Shown piece by piece: positions 45,277-54,088 of a stretch of DNA of 64,000 nt. The DNA comes from Flavobacterium sp. YJ01. Its GTDB lineage: Bacteria; Bacteroidota; Bacteroidia; Flavobacteriales; Flavobacteriaceae. Each line of letters begins with the position of its first letter. Position 1 is the first letter of the stretch. Location of the stretch: positions 868,001-932,000 of the forward strand of contig NZ_CP119757.1 of assembly GCF_029320955.1 (NCBI RefSeq), given 5' to 3'. The position numbers and the translations under genes were made by a program. The notes beneath the pieces were generated by a model that saw only the letters and a program-made list of their open reading frames with translations, was not told where the DNA came from and did no database searches.

Positions 45277-45729
45277 TTAGTTTACGTAAATCACTTCTTT
45301 AGTTAAATATTTTTTGCCTTCGTACTGCCATTCCATATTAACATCCCAGCGTCCTTTAATTAATTTTTTCTGTGGAATTGTCAACGAAGAGTTGGTTAAA
45401 GCAATCTGAGTATTAAAATCAAATTTTTTATTTGAAGGTCTATATAAAAGAATATTTCCTTTTACTTTTTCGCTTTCGAATCCAGCAGGAAAAGTTACAG
45501 ATACACCATTATTCTCTGTATATTTTATTGACGGTTTATGCTGTAAATCATGCGCATTTTGAATTCTCGCCATTTCTTCCTGAAAGTGTGTGTCATGTTT
45601 GTAATATTCTTCGACAACCAAATCATTATCATATTTAGAATTTGATTGAACTTCAAAAACAAAATATAAAATAAATGTCATAAACAATACGAATGCAATG
45701 ACGATTCCTGTTCCCCAATTAATTTTCAT
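45277..45729 (-). CDS. FixH/CcoH family cbb3 oxidase assembly protein
   Basis: 150 residues with one N-terminal membrane helix (INWGTGIVIAFVLFMTFILYFVFEV) and a periplasmic beta-rich domain (VSVTFPAGFESEKVKGNILLYRPSNKKFDF, then GRWDVNMEWQYEGKKYLTKEVIYV), matching FixH. FixH/CcoH stabilises the assembling cbb3 complex. It lies seven bases before the SafE-like gene and eleven after ccoG, inside the cco operon. Confidence 0.88.
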   Translation of the reverse strand: MKINWGTGIVIAFVLFMTFILYFVFEVQSNSKYDNDLVVEEYYKHDTHFQEEMARIQNAHDLQHKPSIKYTENNGVSVTFPAGFESEKVKGNILLYRPSNKKFDFNTQIALTNSSLTIPQKKLIKGRWDVNMEWQYEGKKYLTKEVIYVN

Positions 45730-45740
45730 AATAATATATT

Positions 45741-47159
45741 TTAATTAAAATTGCGTGGTCCTAAGAAATTTGTTGTTGTAGTTTCTATGAGTTCAGAACC
45801 ATTATAAACTCCTATTTTGACTTTTGTTTTATCGCTTTCTAAGAGAACTTCATTGATTTCTATAAATAATGTTCCTTGAGAAATTCCTTCTTTAGCAACT
45901 TTAAAATGCTGTTTTCCAACATTTTTAATTGTTCCCTTTTGATCGATCAATCCAAAATGAATATCGTTGTAATCTTTCATGGTTTTGTTTACAATTTTAT
46001 AAGTGTAAACATTACTGATTTTATCTCCATTATGCTGAAACAACTGTCCTGGCAGACGTAAAATAACTGCTTGAACATCGGTTCTTAAAAATAACATTCC
46101 GACAAAAATGCTTAATAAGATGAAGAGAACTGCTGAATACCCTTTCATTCTTGCTGTAAACTTGAAAGGTTCTTTTTTAGCAATTTCGTCTTCAGAAGCA
46201 TAACGAATAAGACCTTTTGGTAATCCAACAGATTCCATAATATGATCGCATTCATCGATACAAGCTGTACAATTTGTACATTCTAACTGCGTTCCGTTTC
46301 TAATGTCAATTCCCATCGGACATACATGAACACACTGAAGACAGTCTATACAATCTCCTTTTCCTGTTAAAGCTCGATTTTCCTTTTTATTAAACTTTGC
46401 ACGCCCTTCTTCTTTTTCTCCTCGTACAAAATCATAGGCAACATTTATCGATTTATTATCTAAAAGAACACCTTGCAATCTTCCATACGGACAAGCTATG
46501 ATACAAACCTGTTCGCGAAACCAAACAAAAACGAAGTAAAAAACACCGGTAAAAATAAGAAGCGCAATAAAATTACTTGCCTGCGAAATTGGACCTTGTT
46601 CTATCATCAAAAACAATTTGTCACTTCCAACTAAATAAGCCAAAAATACATTTGCGATAAGGAAAGAAATTAAAAAGAAAATAGTCCATTTTATGACTCT
46701 TTTTCTAATTTTTTCTGCATTCCATTCTTGTCTTGCCAAACGAGTTTGTGCTCCACGATCTCCATCAATCCAATATTCGATACGACGAAAAACCAGCTCA
46801 AGAAAAATGGTTTGCGGGCAAATCCATCCACAAAAAATCCTTCCAAAAACAACCGTAAATAAAAGTATGAAAACAACACCAATAAGCATTGAAATCACAA
46901 AAAGATAAAAATCTTGAGGCCAAAAAGGGAATCCAAAAATATTAAAACGACGTTCTAAAATATTGAACATCATAAACTGATTCCCATTTACCTTAATAAA
47001 CGGATTTATAAATAAAATTGCCAATAAAACGTAACTGACAATCTTTCTATAATCATAAAATTTACCAGACGGTTTTTTAGGGAAAATAAATTTCCGTTTA
47101 CCACCTTCATCTATAGTTCCGATGGTATCTCTAAACGCTTCGTCTGGTAAATTTGACAT
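45741..47159 (-). CDS. ccoG: cbb3 oxidase accessory protein CcoG
   Basis: 472 residues: a membrane ferredoxin of the RdxA/FixG type. Several membrane helices (about 36-56, 85-110, 160-180, 190-215, 335-355) surround a ferredoxin domain with two 4Fe-4S motifs, CIDCLQCVHVCPMGID and CTNCTACIDECDHIM. A short polyferredoxin-like CGWICPQTIFLE lies near residue 114, and a FixG-C beta domain closes the protein. CcoG is thought to reduce copper for CcoN. Third from the end of the cco operon, 16 bp after ccoP. Confidence 0.93.
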   Translation of the reverse strand: MSNLPDEAFRDTIGTIDEGGKRKFIFPKKPSGKFYDYRKIVSYVLLAILFINPFIKVNGNQFMMFNILERRFNIFGFPFWPQDFYLFVISMLIGVVFILLFTVVFGRIFCGWICPQTIFLELVFRRIEYWIDGDRGAQTRLARQEWNAEKIRKRVIKWTIFFLISFLIANVFLAYLVGSDKLFLMIEQGPISQASNFIALLIFTGVFYFVFVWFREQVCIIACPYGRLQGVLLDNKSINVAYDFVRGEKEEGRAKFNKKENRALTGKGDCIDCLQCVHVCPMGIDIRNGTQLECTNCTACIDECDHIMESVGLPKGLIRYASEDEIAKKEPFKFTARMKGYSAVLFILLSIFVGMLFLRTDVQAVILRLPGQLFQHNGDKISNVYTYKIVNKTMKDYNDIHFGLIDQKGTIKNVGKQHFKVAKEGISQGTLFIEINEVLLESDKTKVKIGVYNGSELIETTTTNFLGPRNFN

Positions 47160-47175
47160 GATATTTGTATTCTAA

Positions 47176-48117
47176 TTATTTTTTAACTGCTGTGGTATCT
47201 ATTTTTGGTGCAACAGCTGTTGCATCGTTTATTGGGGCGCTTTCATCTACCCAAACTTCTCCTTCTGGTTCTTTTGGATCTTTCGGATTACTTCCTTGTA
47301 AAGACAAAATATAACTGGCAACTTTCTGAATTTCTTTTGGTTTAAGAGTTCCTTTCCACGAAATCATACCTTTACCGTCTCTACCTCCGTTTGTAATTGT
47401 GTGGAATAGATTTTTAATTCCACCTCCTAAAATCCAGCGGTCATCTGTTAAGTTTGGTCCAATTTGTCCTCCTCCATCTGCTCTGTGGCAAGCCGCGCAG
47501 TTTGTTGTAAAAATTTCTTTTCCGGCGGCTAAACTTGGTTCATCGGTAAGTAAAACAACTGTTTTTTCATCCATTAAATCTGGTGCTGTTTTTAGATATT
47601 CTTCAACATCAATTTTTGCCTGAGCCATTTCTTTTTTCAACTCCATTTCTTGATTGTCAGCTCCAAGAACATCGTAACGAATCACATAGATTACACCGAA
47701 AATGATACAGATATAGAACAAATACACCCACCATGGCGGTAAATTATTGTCAAGCTCTTTAATTCCATCATAATCATGATCCATTAAAAGTTCGCCTTCT
47801 TTTTCGATTGGTGACGTTTTAGTCAGCTTTTGCATCAAATTTTTAAACCATGTGCTTTCCTTTAAGCTTAAGCTATCTTCAAACTCTTTCTTTGCTTTTT
47901 CTTCTGGTGTCATTAATTGATACATAACACGATTTACGGCACTAAGCGTAATTTCAATAGCAATTAAGATAAACAAGAATGCAAATAAGAAAACTGAAAT
48001 CATTGGAAATTTTACAAACGCTGGCTTATCTCCTGAGTCTACAAAATACTCCATCAAACCAAATACGATGAAAAAAATCAACGGCACTCTAACATATACT
48101 GGGAAAAACTTTTTCAT
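47176..48117 (-). CDS. ccoP: cbb3-type cytochrome c oxidase subunit CcoP (single heme)
   Basis: 313 residues. Two N-terminal membrane helices (about 8-28 and 38-60), a third near 127-145 (LPPWWVYLFYICIIFGVIYVIRYDVLG), then one cytochrome c domain. The heme c motif is CAACH at 207-211 and the axial methionine is probably in GKGMISWKG. Proteobacterial CcoP carries two hemes; here only one CxxCH is present. Subunit of the electron-input arm of the terminal oxidase. Three bases after ccoQ. Confidence 0.92.
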   Translation of the reverse strand: MKKFFPVYVRVPLIFFIVFGLMEYFVDSGDKPAFVKFPMISVFLFAFLFILIAIEITLSAVNRVMYQLMTPEEKAKKEFEDSLSLKESTWFKNLMQKLTKTSPIEKEGELLMDHDYDGIKELDNNLPPWWVYLFYICIIFGVIYVIRYDVLGADNQEMELKKEMAQAKIDVEEYLKTAPDLMDEKTVVLLTDEPSLAAGKEIFTTNCAACHRADGGGQIGPNLTDDRWILGGGIKNLFHTITNGGRDGKGMISWKGTLKPKEIQKVASYILSLQGSNPKDPKEPEGEVWVDESAPINDATAVAPKIDTTAVKK

Positions 48118-48119
48118 TT

Positions 48120-48314
48120 TTATCTATCTTTTGTAATTACACTAAGTCCTTCATCTAAAGGTATATTACTCATTTCCTGAATTTTTTCTTTTCTATAAGA
48201 GAATACCCAAATGCCCAATCCTACAAAGAAGAAGAAGAAAATCAAGAGGGAAATAATCGGGTATAATTCTACACCCGATATTGTTTCCATATTGTGTTTT
48301 ATTTGTTCGAACAT
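48120..48314 (-). CDS. ccoQ: cbb3 oxidase subunit CcoQ/FixQ
   Basis: 64 residues with one membrane helix (GVELYPIISLLIFFFFFVGLGIWVFSYRK, about 14-42) and a short cytoplasmic tail. Position between ccoNO and ccoP (seven and two bases of spacing) and the hydrophobic helix followed by a basic RKEK turn identify it. CcoQ stabilises the complex. Confidence 0.88.
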   Translation of the reverse strand: MFEQIKHNMETISGVELYPIISLLIFFFFFVGLGIWVFSYRKEKIQEMSNIPLDEGLSVITKDR

Positions 48315-48321
48315 AATGCTG

Positions 48322-50505
48322 TTATTTAGTTTCTTTTACTTTAATATCAGTACCAAGTCTTTGAATATAAGCAATCAAAGCAACGATTTCTCTTTCATTC
48401 ATTGGAGTGAATTTTTCTCCTTTTGCAACCGCTTTTTTACGGCTGTCTTCGTAACTTTTCACGAAATCAGGATCACTTTCTAAACTCTTTTCAATTTTAA
48501 CTGCCTGTTCTCTCAATGTTTTTTGTGCATTTGCAACATCTTCTGGAGAATATGGGACACCTAATGAGATCATCGCCTGCATTTTCTTTTGTGTCAATGA
48601 AATGTCCATTGGTTTATTATCAAATAACCATTTATAACCTGGCATAATAGATCCTGCAGACGTACTTTGCGGATTCCACATATGGTTAAAGTGCCAGTTA
48701 TCATTGTATTTACCTCCAACTCTTAATAAATCTGGACCTGTACGTTTTGATCCCCATAAGAATGGATGGTCGTAAACAAACTCTCCTGCTTTAGATTGAA
48801 CTCCGTAACGTTCAACTTCACTTCTAAATGGACGAACTGATTGAGAGTGGCATCCTACGCAACCTTCTCTGATGTATAAATCACGTCCTTCTAACTCTAA
48901 AGGTGTATACGGTTTTACACTTGAAATTGTTGGAATATTTGATTTCACCATAATCGTTGGTACAATCTGGATAATACCTCCAATTAAAATAGCAATCGTC
49001 GCTAAAATTGTTAATTGTATTGGTTTTCTTTCTAACCAAGAATGGAACTTCTCTCCTCTTACTCTTCCGCTGCTGATTCTTTGCAACGCTGGAGCTTGAG
49101 CTAATTCGTCCTCAACTGGTGAACCTTGTCTTACTGTCATTATAATATTGTAAACCAATGTCAGCATACCAATTAAGTACAAACTACCACCGATAGCTCT
49201 CATCCAATACATTGGCATAATAGCTGTTACTGTTTCAAGGAAGTTTCCGTAAGTTAAAGTTCCGTCTGGATTAAATTGTTTCCACATAGAAGCTTGTTGA
49301 AAACCTGCTACATACAATGGAATTGTATAAACGATAATACCTAAAGTTCCAATCCAGAAATGGAAGTTGGCCAATTTCTTAGAGAACAAGTCCGTTTTTG
49401 TCATTCTTGGAATTAACCAATAAATAATTGCAAACGACATAAAACCATTCCAAGCTAAAGCCCCAACGTGTACGTGAGCAACGATCCAATCCGTATAGTG
49501 TGCAATAGCATTTACATTTTTAAGAGAAAGCATTGGACCTTCAAACGTTGCCATACCATAACCTGTAATTGCTACTACAAAGAATTTCAAAACTGGTTCT
49601 TCACGAACTTTATCCCATGCACCTCTCAGCGTTAAAAGTCCATTAATCATACCTCCCCAAGATGGAGCAATTAACATTACTGAGAATGCAACTCCTAAAT
49701 TCTGTGCCCAGTTTGGCAAAGCAGAATATAATAAGTGGTGAGGTCCTGCCCAGATATAAATAAAGATCAAAGACCAAAAGTGAATAATAGATAATCTATA
49801 TGAATAAACAGGTCTGTTCGCAATTTTAGGAACAAAATAATACATGAGTCCTAAGAATGGAGTTGTAAGGAAAAATGCCACCGCATTGTGACCATACCAC
49901 CATTGTACAAGTGCATCTTGAACTCCCGCGTAAACAGAATAACTTTTTAAAGCTGAAACTGGAATTTCAATATTATTAAAAATATGTAGTACCGCAACAG
50001 TAACAAAGGTTGCCAGATAAAACCAGATTGCTACATATAAATGACGCTCTCTACGGCGTAACATAGTACCAATCATATTGATTCCCATAACTACCCAGAT
50101 TAAAGCGATTGCAATATCAATTGGCCACTCTAGCTCCGCATATTCTTTAGATGAAGTATAACCTAATGGAAGTGTAATTGCTGCAGCAACGATAATTAGC
50201 TGCCATCCCCAGAAATGAAGATTACTTAAAAAATCACTAAACATTCTGGCTTTTAACAATCTTTGCAGCGAGTAATACATACCAGCAAAAAAAGCATTAC
50301 CCACAAAGGCAAAAATAACAGCATTGGTGTGTAATGGTCTTAAACGGCCGTAACTAAGCCACGAAATCCCATCTGTCATGTTGGGAAAAAGGTACATTAC
50401 CGCTAAGGTAAGCCCCACTAACATACCCACAACTCCAAAGAGTATTGTGGCGTAAATGAATTTTTTTACAATTTTGTTGTCGTAATAAAACTGTTCCATT
50501 TCCAT
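48322..50505 (-). CDS. ccoN: Fused cbb3 oxidase subunits CcoN and CcoO
   Basis: 727 residues. The first 480 or so are CcoN, the heme-copper catalytic subunit, with about twelve helices and ligand histidines in RPLHTNAVIF, WYGHNAVAFFL and AHVHVGALAWNG. A further helix (about 497-515) leads into a CcoO-type cytochrome c domain with one heme motif, CVGCH at 549-553, followed by SQSVRPFRSEVERYG and a likely Met ligand in GSIMPGYKWLF. In Proteobacteria these are two genes; the fusion is characteristic of Bacteroidota. The enzyme reduces oxygen at low concentrations and pumps protons. Confidence 0.95.
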   Translation of the reverse strand: MEMEQFYYDNKIVKKFIYATILFGVVGMLVGLTLAVMYLFPNMTDGISWLSYGRLRPLHTNAVIFAFVGNAFFAGMYYSLQRLLKARMFSDFLSNLHFWGWQLIIVAAAITLPLGYTSSKEYAELEWPIDIAIALIWVVMGINMIGTMLRRRERHLYVAIWFYLATFVTVAVLHIFNNIEIPVSALKSYSVYAGVQDALVQWWYGHNAVAFFLTTPFLGLMYYFVPKIANRPVYSYRLSIIHFWSLIFIYIWAGPHHLLYSALPNWAQNLGVAFSVMLIAPSWGGMINGLLTLRGAWDKVREEPVLKFFVVAITGYGMATFEGPMLSLKNVNAIAHYTDWIVAHVHVGALAWNGFMSFAIIYWLIPRMTKTDLFSKKLANFHFWIGTLGIIVYTIPLYVAGFQQASMWKQFNPDGTLTYGNFLETVTAIMPMYWMRAIGGSLYLIGMLTLVYNIIMTVRQGSPVEDELAQAPALQRISSGRVRGEKFHSWLERKPIQLTILATIAILIGGIIQIVPTIMVKSNIPTISSVKPYTPLELEGRDLYIREGCVGCHSQSVRPFRSEVERYGVQSKAGEFVYDHPFLWGSKRTGPDLLRVGGKYNDNWHFNHMWNPQSTSAGSIMPGYKWLFDNKPMDISLTQKKMQAMISLGVPYSPEDVANAQKTLREQAVKIEKSLESDPDFVKSYEDSRKKAVAKGEKFTPMNEREIVALIAYIQRLGTDIKVKETK

Positions 50506-50507
50506 AA

Positions 50508-50699
50508 TTATACTTGTTTTTCTTCGATTGGTGAATTATTATTTTGGGAAATAATTTTGGTCTCATCGTCAAAAAGAATTCTGACTGAAGGTGTATAATC
50601 GTCATCGTACTGGCCAGATTTGACAGCAATAATGAAAGCAATAAAGAAACAAATTGCGACGAAAATACTTACTGAAATTAAAAGATAAATAACACTCAT
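50508..50699 (-). CDS. ccoS: cbb3 oxidase maturation protein CcoS
   Basis: 63 residues with one membrane helix (MSVIYLLISVSIFVAICFFIAFIIAVKSGQYDDDYTP); the segment after the helix carries the typical GQYDD motif of CcoS. It is needed for cofactor insertion into the oxidase. It is the first gene of the cco operon, two bases before ccoN, with an activator box and -7 element directly upstream. Confidence 0.9.
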   Translation of the reverse strand: MSVIYLLISVSIFVAICFFIAFIIAVKSGQYDDDYTPSVRILFDDETKIISQNNNSPIEEKQV

Positions 50700-50717
50700 A
50701 CCGTAAATTTATGTTAA

Positions 50718-50725
50718 CAAAATTA
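50718..50725 (-). promoter_or_regulatory. -7 element of the ccoS-ccoNOQPG operon
   Basis: Reverse-strand TAATTTTG, exact consensus, 18 nt before the ccoS ATG. Confidence 0.7.
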
Positions 50726-50747
50726 CTAGGTGATCGGCGTTTAAAAT

Positions 50748-50761
50748 ATGATAATTATCAT
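50748..50761. promoter_or_regulatory. Fnr-type activator box of the cco operon
   Basis: ATGATAATTATCAT, a perfect palindrome. Its centre (50754.5) lies 29.5 nt from the first base of the -7 element at 50725, as for hemN and ccoI. Confidence 0.8.
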
Positions 50762-50816
50762 GCTCAGAGAAGAATAATAAAATTAAAAAAAATATCTCTT
50801 TAATTATTTAAAATAA

Positions 50817-53201
50817 TTATAAATTTCTGTTACTGAAATAGTTAGACATAAAAGTAACAAAGCTAACAATGGTAATTGTACTCAACGGCATAATTATAGC
50901 CGCTACTATTGGAAGCAAGTTTCCTGTAACCGCAAAAGCAAGCCCTACAACGTTGTAAAGCAATGATAAAGTAAAGCTCATTTTAATAATAGAAATGGCT
51001 TTTTTAGAAAGCTTTAAGAAGTAATTCAAACGTGAAAATTCAGATGCATCCAAAATGGCATCACAAGCGGGTGAAAAAACATTTACATTCTCTGAAATAG
51101 AAATTCCAACATTGCTTTGTGCCAATGCTCCAGCGTCATTCAAACCATCACCAACCATCATTATATTTTGTCCTTTTTCTTGAAGTTTTTTAATATATTC
51201 GAGTTTTTGTTCCGGTTTCTGATTGAATATCAACTCAGTACCTTTAGGAAGAATTGCTTCTAAATTTTCTCTTTCTCCATCATTATCTCCAGAAAGAACT
51301 TTAATTTTATATTCTTTACTCAACGTTGAAAAAAGCTTTTCTAAACCTTCTCGATATTGATTTTGAAAATTATATTTTCCAAAATAAACTTCATCAATTT
51401 TAATATGCAAAGAAGTTTTTTCAATTTCTGAACCATCTACAGCTATACTTTCAACAAATTGAGCTGAACCAATTTTAATTTCTTTGCTTTCTATAATAGC
51501 CAAGATTCCTTTTCCTGTAATTTCTTGAAAACTCTCTACAGCAAGACGTTTTGTTTCTGGCAGAAAATCGTAAAGCATACGGCTTAACGGATGATTTGAA
51601 CCTCGTAAAACATTCTTAATCAAAATGATATTTAAATCAGAAATAGCATTTCCTTCGTAAAGTATATTTGATTTTTTATTGGTAGTAATGGTTCCTGTTT
51701 TATCAAAAACAATCGTATCAACTTTAGCCAGCTGTTCTATCACGATGGCATTTTTCAGATAGAATTTCTTCTTTCCTAAAATTCTCAAAATATTACCAAA
51801 AGTAAACGGAGCTGTTAATGCTAATGCGCAAGGACAAGCCACAATTAAAACTGCGGTAAAAACATTAAAAGCAATATTAGCATCTATAGATACCCAATAA
51901 CCAAAGCCTGCAAATGCAATCAATAATAGTATTGGTGTAAAATAACGGCTTATCACATCTGTGATTGTTTTGTGTTTTTGATCTACTTTTTTCTGAAAAA
52001 TTTCGTTACTCCATAATTGAGTCAAGTAACTTTGAGAAACAGAATGTAAAACTTCCATTTCGATAACTTTTCCGATCTGTTTACCACCTGCAAAAATCTT
52101 ATCGCCTGATTTTTTGGTAATCGGAACGGCTTCTCCAGTAACAAAACTATAGTCGATTTCGGCGCTTTCGCTGATTAAAATCCCATCAACAGGAATAAGC
52201 TCTTGATTACGAATCAATAAACGATCTCCTTTTACAACATCATAAATGGCAACATTATCTTCTGAAATGTCTTTGTTTATTTTTGTAACCGCAATTGGAA
52301 AATAAGATTTAAAATCTCTTTCGAAACTTAAGAAACTGTAGGTTTTAATTTGAAACATTTTTCCAAGAAGCATAAAGAATACTAAACTGGCTAAACTGTC
52401 AAAAAAACCTGGTCCATGATCCATAATCATATCGTAAGTGCTTCGAATGAACATCACGATAATCCCTAAAGCAATTGGAATATCAATATTCAGCATTCTT
52501 GTTCTAATGCTATGATAAGCAGAAACATAATACCCACTTGCTGAATATAAGAAACTTGGCAACGCTAAAAGAAAAATCAGCAATCTGAAAAATGGTTTAT
52601 AACTATCTAGCCAAAATTCTTTCATTTCGAAATATTCTGGAAATGAAAGCAGCATAATGTTACCAAAGCAGAAAAAAGCTACACCTAATTTATAGGTTAA
52701 ACTCCTGTCTATTTTTGCTTTTTCACTTCCATAATTTTCTAAACTAATATAAGGTTCGTAACCAATTGAACTTAACAGATAAACTATTTCTTTTAGAGAA
52801 ACCAAATCTGAATTAAACGTAATTCGAACTTTCTTTTCATGAAAATTAACCTGAGAAGTACTGATTCCTGACTGAAGACGATTTAAATTTTCAAGAATCC
52901 AAATACAAGAACTGCAGTGAATGTGCGGAATGTTTAAAGAAACTATTGCCGTATTACCTTCCTGAAATTCTAAAATTTTAGAAAGTATGGCTTCATTCTC
53001 TAAAAAATCATATTTGCCTTTGATGTCTAGCGGTGTGGCACCAGGCGATTTTTCAAAATCATAATAAGAGGTCAAGTCATTAATGCTGAAAATTTCGTAA
53101 ACCGTTTTACAGCCTGTACAACAAAACTTCTTATCATCAAACTCAATTTCTTCATTTTGTTCAATAGATAAACCACAATGAAAACAACTTTGCTCCCTCA
53201 T
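50817..53201 (-). CDS. ccoI: Heavy-metal P-type ATPase for cbb3 oxidase (CcoI type)
   Basis: 794 residues from the ATG at 53201 (MREQSCFHCGL); 14 upstream codons overlap the promoter. Order: an N-terminal cysteine-rich zinc-ribbon-like part (CFHCG, CCTGC), an HMA-like domain with HCSSC (about 93), paired membrane helices, CPC at 456-458 in the ion channel, the phosphorylation motif DKTGT (about 500), and GDGLNDAGALAQSNVGIS near the end. The CPC signature and location point to a copper exporter supplying CcoN assembly. Its promoter carries the same Fnr-type box as the cco operon. Confidence 0.93.
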   Translation of the reverse strand: MREQSCFHCGLSIEQNEEIEFDDKKFCCTGCKTVYEIFSINDLTSYYDFEKSPGATPLDIKGKYDFLENEAILSKILEFQEGNTAIVSLNIPHIHCSSCIWILENLNRLQSGISTSQVNFHEKKVRITFNSDLVSLKEIVYLLSSIGYEPYISLENYGSEKAKIDRSLTYKLGVAFFCFGNIMLLSFPEYFEMKEFWLDSYKPFFRLLIFLLALPSFLYSASGYYVSAYHSIRTRMLNIDIPIALGIIVMFIRSTYDMIMDHGPGFFDSLASLVFFMLLGKMFQIKTYSFLSFERDFKSYFPIAVTKINKDISEDNVAIYDVVKGDRLLIRNQELIPVDGILISESAEIDYSFVTGEAVPITKKSGDKIFAGGKQIGKVIEMEVLHSVSQSYLTQLWSNEIFQKKVDQKHKTITDVISRYFTPILLLIAFAGFGYWVSIDANIAFNVFTAVLIVACPCALALTAPFTFGNILRILGKKKFYLKNAIVIEQLAKVDTIVFDKTGTITTNKKSNILYEGNAISDLNIILIKNVLRGSNHPLSRMLYDFLPETKRLAVESFQEITGKGILAIIESKEIKIGSAQFVESIAVDGSEIEKTSLHIKIDEVYFGKYNFQNQYREGLEKLFSTLSKEYKIKVLSGDNDGERENLEAILPKGTELIFNQKPEQKLEYIKKLQEKGQNIMMVGDGLNDAGALAQSNVGISISENVNVFSPACDAILDASEFSRLNYFLKLSKKAISIIKMSFTLSLLYNVVGLAFAVTGNLLPIVAAIIMPLSTITIVSFVTFMSNYFSNRNL

Positions 53202-53221
53202 AAACTTGTTTTTATTTGTCG

Positions 53222-53229
53222 CAAATTTC
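53222..53229 (-). promoter_or_regulatory. -7 element of ccoI
   Basis: Reverse-strand GAAATTTG, 7 of 8 consensus bases, 20 nt before the ATG at 53201. Confidence 0.55.
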
Positions 53230-53251
53230 CAATTAAAGCACAATTATTAAG

Positions 53252-53265
53252 ATGATAATTGTCAT
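53252..53265. promoter_or_regulatory. Fnr-type activator box of ccoI
   Basis: ATGATAATTGTCAT. Its centre (53258.5) lies 29.5 nt from the first base of the ccoI -7 element. On the other strand a TAAATTTA starts 28.5 nt away (53287-53294), so the box might also work toward the Crp/Fnr gene. Confidence 0.75.
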
Positions 53266-53378
53266 GTTCTATTGAAATTGAATTCTAAATTTAATAAAAA
53301 TAACAGCGCTAAATGATAGCAAATTCTTATTTATAATAATTTTACCATCTAATAATGCCAAAAAGTCTTAAATATGCT

Positions 53379-53386
53379 TAATTTTG
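53379..53386 (+). promoter_or_regulatory. -7 element of the Crp/Fnr gene
   Basis: TAATTTTG, exact consensus, 18 nt upstream of the ATG at 53405. It overlaps the upstream TTG, which rules that out as the start codon. Confidence 0.65.
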
Positions 53387-53404
53387 CAGCAAACAACTAT
53401 TGTC

Positions 53405-54088
53405 ATGAATAAATGTGATCAATGCATTGTACGTCAGCTAAGCTCTTTAAAAGCACTTAATAAAGAGGAAGTTATAAAATTAGCAAACAGCAAAACCACT
53501 TATAAAATTAAAAAAGGTGAAGCGCTTTTTGAAGAAGGCGAAGTTACCAATGGTGTTTTTTGTGTAAAAGATGGTGTTGGAAAACTTTCTAAATTGAGCG
53601 CAAACGGAAAAGATCAAATTGTGAAACTGGTAAAATCTGGTGAACTTCTTGGACAGCGTTCGATGATTAGCAATGAGCCTGCAAACTTGACAGCAAAAGC
53701 GATTGCAGACATGGAGGTTTGTTTTATTCCGAAAACAGAAATCATCAATTTCTTTAATAGCAATAATCAGTTTTCTTTGAATATGATGCAATCTGTCTGC
53801 GAAGATTTGAAAGAATCTGAAAATGAGAAAATTGCTTTAGTTCAAAAAACAGTTAAACAGCGACTTGCCGAAACTTTGCTTCATTTACATGATGAATTTG
53901 GCGAAGACTCAGATAAAACACTAAAAGTGCAGTTAACTAGAGAAGAATTAGCTGGAATTATTGGTACGGCAACTGAAAGCTGTATTCGACTATTATCTGA
54001 TTTTAATAAATTAGGTTTAATTGAATTGGTTGGTAAAAAAATCATGCTTAAAGACGTTCGCGCTTTAAAAAAATTAGCTGACAATTAA
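53405..54088 (+). CDS. Crp/Fnr family transcriptional regulator
   Basis: 227 residues from the ATG at 53405 (MNKCDQCIVRQLSSL). An N-terminal cysteine pair, Cys4 and Cys7, precedes the cyclic-nucleotide-binding-like beta barrel (about 25-125), a long dimer helix, and the HTH (LTREELAGIIGTATESCIRLLSDF, about 177-200). Further cysteines lie at 53, 106, 132 and 193, so a redox centre is possible, but the four-Cys Fnr pattern is not exact. In the recognition helix Glu191 and Arg195 match Fnr Glu209 and Arg213; Fnr Ser212 is replaced by Ile. It likely activates hemN, the cco operon and ccoI. Its stop overlaps convergent mazG by four bases. Confidence 0.92.
   Translation: MNKCDQCIVRQLSSLKALNKEEVIKLANSKTTYKIKKGEALFEEGEVTNGVFCVKDGVGKLSKLSANGKDQIVKLVKSGELLGQRSMISNEPANLTAKAIADMEVCFIPKTEIINFFNSNNQFSLNMMQSVCEDLKESENEKIALVQKTVKQRLAETLLHLHDEFGEDSDKTLKVQLTREELAGIIGTATESCIRLLSDFNKLGLIELVGKKIMLKDVRALKKLADN

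Noticed and set aside
53384..53404. TTG start for the Crp/Fnr gene
   Set aside because: The TTG is part of its own TAATTTTG -7 element; the ATG at 53405 fits the expected transcript start.
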